Assembly (NCBI RefSeq): GCF_035920445.1
Contig: NZ_CP109162.1
Span: 8,612,892-8,676,891, forward strand
DNA: 64,000 nt
From: Nocardia sp. NBC_01730
GTDB taxonomy: Bacteria > Actinomycetota > Actinomycetes > Mycobacteriales > Mycobacteriaceae
Reading direction: 5' to 3'
In this document: one piece after another, positions 58,356 through 64,000 of the stretch
Layout: each line of letters begins with the position of its first letter
Position numbering within the stretch: the first letter of the stretch is position 1
Notes under the pieces: generated by a model
The model's input: only the letters and a program-made list of their open reading frames with translations
What the model was told of the DNA's origin: nothing
The model's database searches: none
Position numbers and translations under genes: made by a program

Positions 58356-59083
58356 GCGTTCTGTCCCATCGTGATCAGGGTGAGGAAGGCGGTCTCCAGG
58401 TTCTGTTCGCCGGTCTCCGCGCGGAGCTCGTTGGGGCTGAGCTGGGCGAGCAGGTGCCCGTCGCGCATCAGCAGCAGTCGGTCGCAGTGTTCGGCCTCGT
58501 CCATGACGTGGCTGGAAACCAGCAATGTCGTTCCGCCCGCGGCCAATTCGCGGAACTGCTTCCAGAGGTCCACGCGCAGAACGGGATCCAGGCCGACCGT
58601 CGGTTCGTCCAGGATCAGCAGCTCGGGCTGGGCGACCAGGGCGCAGGCAAGCGAGGCTCTGGTCTGCTGGCCGCCGGAGAGCTCGTCGCCGCGCTGGTGG
58701 GCGTGCGTGTTCAGGCCGACCGCCACCATGGCGTCGTCTACGGCGTCGCGGTCGCGGCCGTAAAGCGCGCCGAAGTACGCGACGTTCTCGCGGACGCTGA
58801 TGTCGGAGTAGATGCTCGGCGCCTGGGTCACATAGCCGATCCGGTGGCGTAATCCCGCCGAGCCCGCCGGGCGGCCGAGCGCGGAGATATCGCCCGATTC
58901 GACGATCTGGGTGCCGACGATGCTGCGCATCAGTGTGGTCTTGCCGCACCCGGACGGCCCGAGTAGTCCGGTGATCGAGCCGCGCGGGATGGTCAGCGAC
59001 ACGTCGTGCAGGACTTCGCGGCCGCCGCGGGAGACCCGCAGGTTCCGGATGTCGACGGCCGGGGATGGCATCGGTTGCGACAT
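58352..59083 (-). CDS. ABC-2 type exporter, ATP-binding subunit (Rv1687c-like)
   Basis: 243 residues. Walker A GPSGCGKTTL, signature ELSGGQQTRASLACAL, Walker B LLILDEPTVGLD and the switch histidine in SSHVMDEAEHC are all intact. One ATPase domain, working as a dimer with the permease subunit. It is the first gene of its operon, with GAGG before ATG 59083, and an operator-like palindrome immediately upstream. Confidence 0.95.
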   Translation of the reverse strand: MSQPMPSPAVDIRNLRVSRGGREVLHDVSLTIPRGSITGLLGPSGCGKTTLMRSIVGTQIVESGDISALGRPAGSAGLRHRIGYVTQAPSIYSDISVRENVAYFGALYGRDRDAVDDAMVAVGLNTHAHQRGDELSGGQQTRASLACALVAQPELLILDEPTVGLDPVLRVDLWKQFRELAAGGTTLLVSSHVMDEAEHCDRLLLMRDGHLLAQLSPNELRAETGEQNLETAFLTLITMGQNA

Positions 59084-59092
59084 GGTCGCCTC

Positions 59093-59128
59093 AATTCATC
59101 GAGTGTTGAATTCACTGTATGATGAATT
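59093..59128. promoter_or_regulatory. Palindromic operator of the TetR/ABC exporter operon
   Basis: AATTCATC (59093-59100) is complementary to GATGAATT (59121-59128). Between them AGTG (59102-59105) and CACT (59113-59116) flank TTGAATT. The region is AT-rich compared with its surroundings and ends ten bases before the exporter start, a fitting place for repression. Confidence 0.6.
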
Positions 59129-59177
59129 TAGCGCGGGTGCGACGAACTGGCAAGCGTCGTCGCGTGTCGTCCCAAGG

Positions 59178-60701
59178 TCAATGGCCGTGGTGGCTGGGCG
59201 GCGTCCCCGCCCTCACGCCGGGCTCGACGACCACGAACTGGCCCATCATTCCCTGGTCCTCGTGCCATAGCAGATGGCAGTGATACATGTACGGCGAGTT
59301 CGGATCGGCCGGGCCGTCGAATCGCATGGCCAGCCGCACGGTGCCGTCGGGTGGCAGGAAGACGGTGTCCTTCGGGCCGGTCAGCGCGGCGGGCGGTGCG
59401 TCGCCGTCCACCGCGAGCACCCGGAACTGGACGTCGTGGATATGGAAGTTGTGCGGCATGCCGTCGTTGTTGTGCACCACCCAGGTCTCCGCGGTGCCAC
59501 GGGTGACGGTGAAGTCGATGCGGTCCATCGCCATCGGCGTGCCGTTGATGCCGGCGAGATTCACCTCGAAACGCCGTTCCCGCACCGAATCGGTGCCGTC
59601 CGGCGCGACCGGGCTCACCAGCGTTTCGGGTAGGTCCGGTGACGGCCGTAGCGTGTCGGCCGCGCGCAGCTCGAGGATGTCGAATGTGTCGTCGCCTCCG
59701 GAGAATCGCTGTGTCCAGAAGCTGAGTCCGGCGTCGAGTTCACTGCTGCGCAACACCGTTCGCTCGCCGGGCCGCACCTGCACCACGATCTCGGCCCGCT
59801 CGCCGGGGGAGAGCCGCAGCCGATCGAGTGCGATCGGATGCTCCATCAGGCCGCCGTCGGTGGCGACGAGCGAGAACGGGCGCGCGTCGGAGAATCCGAA
59901 GGTGTAGGTCCGCGCGGTCGAGGCGTTGAGCAGGCGCAGGCGGACGAGTTCGTCGCCGATGCTCCGGTACGGCGTCAGCGTCCCGTTGACCATCGTCCGA
60001 TCGCCGAGGAATCCGACGTCCCGGAAGATCGCGTGGGAGGAATCGAACGCCGCGCCGTCGAATTTCACATCCTGGACGATCACCGGCAGGTCGTCCACGC
60101 CGTAGGTGTCAGGCAGGGCGAGGGATGCGGACACGTCATCGTCGAGCAGGAACATACCGGCCAGTCCCCGCCGGACGTGCGTTTCGGTCGCGCCGTGCGG
60201 ATGTGGGTGGTACCAGAGCGTCGCTGCGGGTTGATCCACGGTCCAGTTCGGCGTCCAGATGGCGCCGGGCTGCACCATCTGGTGCGGACCCCCATCCAGT
60301 GCGGCGGGCAGGTGCATACCGTGCCAGTGCACGGTGGACGCCTCCGACAGGTTGTTGCGCACGGCGACCGCTACCTTCTCTCCGCGCCGGGCCCGTAGTG
60401 TCGGCCCGAGATGGTCGCCGTTGAATCCCCATGTCTGTGTTGCCTGGCCGGGCCGGAATTCCTTTCGCCCCGAGCGCATGTCGAGTTCGAAAGTGCGGGT
60501 CCCGTCGGCTTCCGTTCGTGATGGCGCCAACGGAGGGATGGCGAGTTCGTTGACGAATCGCGTGCTGCCGACGGTGGACACGGTCGCCTCGACATACACC
60601 CAGGTGACGCCGGCGCCGATCATCAGCACCAGCAACGTCACGAACGCGACGAGGACGACAAGCAACCGCCGCCACTTGCGCGGCCGGGAATTCGACGACA
60701 T
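59178..60701 (-). CDS. Membrane-anchored or exported multicopper oxidase
   Basis: 507 residues from ATG 60701. After a basic start (RPRKWRR) one hydrophobic helix (LLVVLVAFVTLLVLMIGAG) acts as anchor or signal. All four copper-binding segments are present: VHWHGMHL, WYHPHPHG, HNFHIHDVQF and YHCHLLWHEDQGMM, with Cys475 ligating type 1 copper. It oxidises metal ions or phenols outside the cell with O2. The methionine-rich loop of CueO is absent, so it may not be a dedicated cuprous oxidase. Confidence 0.93.
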   Translation of the reverse strand: MSSNSRPRKWRRLLVVLVAFVTLLVLMIGAGVTWVYVEATVSTVGSTRFVNELAIPPLAPSRTEADGTRTFELDMRSGRKEFRPGQATQTWGFNGDHLGPTLRARRGEKVAVAVRNNLSEASTVHWHGMHLPAALDGGPHQMVQPGAIWTPNWTVDQPAATLWYHPHPHGATETHVRRGLAGMFLLDDDVSASLALPDTYGVDDLPVIVQDVKFDGAAFDSSHAIFRDVGFLGDRTMVNGTLTPYRSIGDELVRLRLLNASTARTYTFGFSDARPFSLVATDGGLMEHPIALDRLRLSPGERAEIVVQVRPGERTVLRSSELDAGLSFWTQRFSGGDDTFDILELRAADTLRPSPDLPETLVSPVAPDGTDSVRERRFEVNLAGINGTPMAMDRIDFTVTRGTAETWVVHNNDGMPHNFHIHDVQFRVLAVDGDAPPAALTGPKDTVFLPPDGTVRLAMRFDGPADPNSPYMYHCHLLWHEDQGMMGQFVVVEPGVRAGTPPSHHGH

Positions 60702-60926
60702 GGCATGACGGTAGAAATCGGCGGTGCCACAACACATCCGGGAGCGCCCCCATTTCTTCCCCGGTTCGCCCCCGATGTCCGCCTCGTGCGAGTCAGGGTT
60801 ACCTCGGCATCGACACCTTCGGGTGGTGCCGTACCGGCGCGGATGACAGATCACGGTGTGACCCCGCGTTCCAGGCTCCTGCCGTGACCAATCAGAGCTG
60901 CGGAGCTCTCCGCCGCAGGCGGGCAG

Positions 60927-61020
60927 GTGCGGGCCCTGACGCTGGAACTGTTCTTCGACCTCGTCTTCGTCTTCACCATCACCCAGCTCATGCACGTTTT
61001 GACTCGACATGGTGACGCTG
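60927..61020 (+). pseudogene. N-terminal fragment of a low-temperature-requirement A (LtrA) protein
   Basis: The plus strand from GTG 60927 encodes MRALTLELFFDLVFVFTITQ then LMHVLTRHGD, the conserved first helix of LtrA membrane proteins (V..LELFFDLVFVFAITQ). After about 30 codons the match stops and no further LtrA sequence follows. In the rest of the gap 60702-61149 I see no other gene. Confidence 0.6.
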
Positions 61021-61149
61021 TGCGAGGGCCGGCGCAGCGCGCATATCCGATTGTGGTGACAGAGCTGCCGGAGCCGACCTGCGTCAGCCACGGCGTGTCT
61101 TCGAGTGGCTGCCGATCATCCGTCCCAGCCGTCGAGGACAATAGCGGCT

Positions 61150-61806
61150 GTGTCTGCCGAAGAACTCGCCGTCGAACCGCCCGCCGCTGCCAGGCGTCTG
61201 CTCGGGGCAACCTTGTGGTCGGGAGCGGTGGGGGTACGGATCATCGAGGTCGAGGCATACGGGGGAGATCCTGCGGGACCGTGGCCGGACCCGGCCTCGC
61301 ATTCGGGGCGTGGGCGCACCGAGCGCAACGGGGTCATGTTCGGGCCTGCCGGTGTGCTGTATGTGTACCTCAGCTACGGGATGCACACCTGCGTGAACGT
61401 GACGAGCGGACCGAACGGGACAGCCAGTGCCGTGCTGATCCGCTCCGGTGAGGTGATCGCCGGACGGGAGACGGTCCAGGCGCGGCGTCCGGGGGCGCGT
61501 TCTGATCTCGACTTGGCACGTGGCCCGGGCAATCTCGGCAGTGCGTTGGGAATCGTGTTGAGCGACTACGGAACCCCGCTGTTCGACCCGTCCTCCTCGA
61601 TCCGGTTGGAGTTGAACCGGCCGGTCGAGTTCACCGAGATCGCCAGCGGTCCCCGGGTGGGTGTCAGCACCGCGGCCGATGTGCCGTGGCGGTTCTGGCT
61701 CACCGGTTCCCGCGCGGTGTCGGTTTATCGACGCAGTCCCCGTGCCACTGCCGGCCACGGAGTCGGCATGACCAGCGGTCGAAGAATGTCGGGCGACGCG
61801 CGATGA
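61150..61806 (+). CDS. mpg: 3-methyladenine DNA glycosylase (AAG/MPG type)
   Basis: 218 residues from GTG 61150 (VSAEELAVEPPAAARRLLGA); a longer frame opens at 61105. It removes alkylated purines from DNA. Conserved AAG features: IIEVEAYGGDPAG with the catalytic Glu, ASHSGRGRTERNGVMFGPAG, and VYLSYGMHTCVNV lining the base pocket. Position between the ABC exporter genes and tyrS matches Rv1688 in M. tuberculosis. Confidence 0.94.
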   Translation: MSAEELAVEPPAAARRLLGATLWSGAVGVRIIEVEAYGGDPAGPWPDPASHSGRGRTERNGVMFGPAGVLYVYLSYGMHTCVNVTSGPNGTASAVLIRSGEVIAGRETVQARRPGARSDLDLARGPGNLGSALGIVLSDYGTPLFDPSSSIRLELNRPVEFTEIASGPRVGVSTAADVPWRFWLTGSRAVSVYRRSPRATAGHGVGMTSGRRMSGDAR

Positions 61807-61878
61807 GTTCTCGCGAGCACCCCCGTCCTATCAGGTGAACGCGCCACTGCCTGGCGCGACCGACCCGAAGGAAACGCT

Positions 61879-62301
61879 ATGACCGCCGTCGCCGCCGTCG
61901 CTCCCACCGCCGATCGCTCGGGCAAGGTGCTCAATCGAACCCTGTGGACCCTGCAGATCGTGCTCTGCCTGTTCTTCATCATCGCCTCGGGCCTGCCGAA
62001 GGTGTTCGGCCAGGCCGACGCCGTACGGATCTTCAACGAAATCGGACTCGGCGACTGGTTCCGCTACCTCACCGGCATCGTCGAGATCGCAGGCGGCATC
62101 GGTCTGCTGGTGCCCCGGCTGAGCGGGCTTGCCGCGGCGGGCCTTTCGGTCACCATGGTGCTGGCTGCCGCCACCCAAGCGTTCATCATGGGTGCACCAG
62201 GCCTGGCGCCGTTCCCGCTTGTGCTCGCGGTGCTGTTCGCCTGGCTGGCCTACCGGCGGCGCGACGGCATCGTCGTGCTGCGGGAGATGTTGTCCCGCTG
62301 A
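61879..62301 (+). CDS. DoxX family membrane protein
   Basis: 140 residues, four hydrophobic helices. LNRTLWTLQIVLCLFFIIAS then GLPKVFGQADAVRIFNEIGL, YLTGIVEIAGGIGLLVPRLS and the late helix PLVLAVLFAWLAYRRRDG follow the DoxX pattern. DoxX proteins take part in redox or membrane integrity functions that are poorly defined. It lies between mpg and tyrS as an added gene relative to the M. tuberculosis order and has its own terminator. Confidence 0.85.
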   Translation: MTAVAAVAPTADRSGKVLNRTLWTLQIVLCLFFIIASGLPKVFGQADAVRIFNEIGLGDWFRYLTGIVEIAGGIGLLVPRLSGLAAAGLSVTMVLAAATQAFIMGAPGLAPFPLVLAVLFAWLAYRRRDGIVVLREMLSR

Positions 62302-62319
62302 GGACTTCGGAAACCAGGG

Positions 62320-62349
62320 ACGATCGGCGGACTTCGGCCCGCCGATCGT
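62320..62349 (+). terminator. Hairpin terminator after the DoxX gene
   Basis: ACGATCGGCGG (62320-62330) pairs perfectly with CCGCCGATCGT (62339-62349) around an eight-base loop, 19 bp after the DoxX stop. The rest of the gap to tyrS (62350-62591) shows no gene and no T-box-like structure. Confidence 0.8.
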
Positions 62350-62591
62350 CGTGCCGCGTAGCGGAGATCGTGCACGCGGTAACGGTTGCGGGCATCGTCC
62401 TCTCTACCTGGTAGAGCGGCGCTCGAGGCTGGTGCATTCACCGGGTGTCCGATAACGACGGTTGTCGACATTCCTATCCGCGTTTCGCGACGGTCCGAAC
62501 GCGTGAGAACCGCCGCTCGACTGCGCGTCGTCGCACAATCAGACCCAGGCGCACACAGGGACACAGACCTCGTGCGGAAAGATGGGACAGC

Positions 62592-63881
62592 GTGAGCGGC
62601 GACATCATCGATGAACTGACCTGGCGCGGATTGATCGCGCAGTCCACCGACCTGGATGCCCTGCGCGCGGCGGCGACCGCCGGGCCGCTGACCCTCTATG
62701 CCGGCTTCGATCCCACCGCCGCCAGCCTGCACGCGGGTCATCTGGTGCCCCTGCTCGCGCTGAAGCGATTCCAGCGCGCGGGCCATCGCCCGATCGTGCT
62801 AGCCGGCGGCGCTACCGGGCTCATCGGCGATCCGCGCGACATCGGCGAGCGGACCATGAACTCGACCGACACCGTGGCGAGCTGGGCTGAGCGGATCCGC
62901 TCTCAACTGGAGCGCTTCGTCGATCTGGACGATTCGCCGACCGGCGCCGTCATCGTCGACAACATGGACTGGACCGGCCCGCTGTCGGTCGTCGACTTCC
63001 TGCGCGACATCGGCAAGCATTTCTCGGTGAACGTCATGCTTGCCCGCGACACCATCAAGCGGCGCCTCGACGGCGAGGGCATCTCCTACACCGAGTTCAG
63101 CTACATGCTCCTGCAGGCGAACGACTACCTGCAGCTGCGCCGCAAGCACGGCTGCACGCTGCAGGTCGGCGGCTCCGACCAGTGGGGCAACATCATCGCG
63201 GGCGTCGAGCTCAACCGCCGCGTCGACGGCGCGCACGTGCACGCCCTGACCGTCCCGCTGGTGACCTCCGCCGACGGCAAGAAGTTCGGCAAGTCCACCG
63301 GCGGTGGCAGCCTGTGGCTCGACCCGGAGATGACCAGCCCCTATGCGTGGTACCAGTACTTCGTCAACACCGCCGATGCCGATGTACTGCGCTACCTGCG
63401 CTGGTTCACCTTCCTTTCCCGCGAGGAGTTGGACGAGCTGGAGCAGGCGACCGCCGAGCGTCCGCACGCCAGAGAAGCGCAGCACACGCTCGCGGCCGAA
63501 ATGACGACGCTGGTGCACGGCGAGGCGAACACCCGCGCGGTGCGGTTGGCCAGCCGTGCGTTGTTCGGCCGTGGCGAGCTGCGCGACCTCGACGAGCCGA
63601 CGCTGGGGGCCGCGCTGCGCGAGGCCGCGGTCGACGGCGAAATCGCGCAGGTCGAGGCGGGCGAGCCGAACACCGTAGTGGACCTGCTCGTCGCGACAGG
63701 TCTCTGCGAGAGCCGCGGCGCCGCCCGGCGTGCCGTGAACGAAGGCGGAGCCTCGGTGAACAACGTCAGAATCTCCGACATCGAATGGACGCCCGCCGAC
63801 ACCGACTACCTGCACGGTCGGTGGCTGGTGCTGCGCCGCGGCAAGAAGAACCTCGCAGGAGTTCTGAAGGCGGGCGCATGA
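62592..63881 (+). CDS. tyrS: Tyrosyl-tRNA synthetase
   Basis: 429 residues from GTG 62592 with GGGACA before it; the longer open frame upstream is not family-like. It charges tRNA-Tyr. The HIGH-type motif is HAGHLVPLL (residues about 47-55), KFGKSTGG near residue 231 replaces KMSKS, and [16 protein letters not shown] and the [11 protein letters not shown] segment are strongly conserved. The C-terminal 65 residues form an S4 RNA-binding domain. Order mpg-DoxX-tyrS continues the Rv1688-Rv1689 synteny. Confidence 0.97.
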   Translation: MSGDIIDELTWRGLIAQSTDLDALRAAATAGPLTLYAGFDPTAASLHAGHLVPLLALKRFQRAGHRPIVLAGGATGLIGDPRDIGERTMNSTDTVASWAERIRSQLERFVDLDDSPTGAVIVDNMDWTGPLSVVDFLRDIGKHFSVNVMLARDTIKRRLDGEGISYTEFSYMLLQANDYLQLRRKHGCTLQVGGSDQWGNIIAGVELNRRVDGAHVHALTVPLVTSADGKKFGKSTGGGSLWLDPEMTSPYAWYQYFVNTADADVLRYLRWFTFLSREELDELEQATAERPHAREAQHTLAAEMTTLVHGEANTRAVRLASRALFGRGELRDLDEPTLGAALREAAVDGEIAQVEAGEPNTVVDLLVATGLCESRGAARRAVNEGGASVNNVRISDIEWTPADTDYLHGRWLVLRRGKKNLAGVLKAGA

Positions 63882-63898
63882 AGATCGCGGTGGCTTGA
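63878..63898 (+). other. Six-codon open frame overlapping the tyrS stop
   Basis: ATG 63878 overlaps the tyrS stop (ATGA) and encodes MKIAVA before TGA at 63896-63898, which already lies in the terminator stem. It may be chance or the remnant of a gene once coupled to tyrS. Confidence 0.25.
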
Positions 63899-63921
63899 AT
63901 CACATTATTGTGATTCAAGCC
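63892..63921 (+). terminator. AT-rich intrinsic terminator after tyrS
   Basis: GGCTTGAATCACA (63892-63904) pairs perfectly with TGTGATTCAAGCC (63909-63921) around TTAT, followed by TTTCCTT. This has the classic stem and T-rich tail, unlike the GC-only hairpins elsewhere in the window. The final 79 bp (63922-64000) are of unknown content and lower GC. Confidence 0.85.
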
Positions 63922-64000
63922 TTTCCTTGCCCCGTTGGCAAGTCTCTGACCTGCGAAAACACGGGCTTGTTCAGGCGATTTGACGTAGCGTTTTCCGGCG

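Noticed and set aside
62302..62591. T-box riboswitch before tyrS
   Set aside because: No T-box sequence or stem I pattern is visible; the strong hairpin belongs to the end of the DoxX gene.

Overview
The window looks like the chromosome of a high-GC actinomycete of the mycolic-acid group, most likely Nocardia or a close relative. The evidence is the uniformly high GC, frequent GTG starts, ATGA/GTGA gene overlaps, and gene order shared with Mycobacterium tuberculosis. The run argC-J-B-D-F-R-G-H corresponds to Rv1652-Rv1659. The set made of a hydrolase/acyl-CoA-ligase fusion, Trm112-like protein, TetR regulator, ABC permease, ABC ATPase, mpg and tyrS corresponds to Rv1683-Rv1689. These correspondences are recalled, not computed. 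No rRNA, tRNA, CRISPR array or intact insertion sequence was seen.

Layout. 1-5.4 kb: a truncated NAD-binding epimerase-like gene, a secreted lipocalin, an MMPL transporter remnant and ppc. 5.4-12.9 kb: a divergent catabolic cluster (ridA, IclR regulator, KDG-type kinase on the minus strand; PLP deaminase, N-acyl-D-amino-acid deacylase, KDPG aldolase, GntP permease on the plus strand). It is best read as a route from N-acetyl-D-glucosaminate to pyruvate and glyceraldehyde-3-phosphate. 12.9-20.7 kb: regulators and small enzymes, including a chloramphenicol-exporter-like MFS gene with a structured leader, two WYL regulators each divergent from an enzyme gene, a 24-bp tandem repeat, and gene remnants. 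20.7-30.1 kb: arginine biosynthesis, with matching double ArgR operators before argC and argG. 30.1-35 kb: a P450 with degenerate motifs, an SMR exporter, and a sugar-type ABC importer. 35-43.5 kb: a large LuxR/NB-ARC regulator, serine hydrolase, GntR regulator, NCS1 transporter, hydantoin-racemase-like enzyme and idi.

43.7-64 kb: the Rv1683-Rv1689-like backbone, interrupted between the Rv1683-like and Rv1684-like genes by about 9 kb of surface-glycan genes. These are a methyltransferase, a WecE-type sugar aminotransferase, a membrane-anchored GT2 glycosyltransferase, and two tandem copies of a cassette containing a giant membrane protein and a GtrA flippase. The cassette resembles a three-component Gtr glycosylation system with one donor synthase and two transferase/flippase pairs. 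Both giant membrane proteins carry an in-frame insertion of two 72-bp repeat units. After the island come the Trm112-like gene, an L,D-transpeptidase, the TetR/ABC exporter operon, a multicopper oxidase, an LtrA remnant, mpg, a DoxX protein and tyrS. The window ends in an unusually AT-rich hairpin.

The most notable items are the putative N-acetylglucosaminate pathway with its IclR operator, the duplicated Gtr cassette with its repeats, the drug-export leader, a perfect 15-bp hairpin inside a coding sequence, and several identifiable gene fossils.
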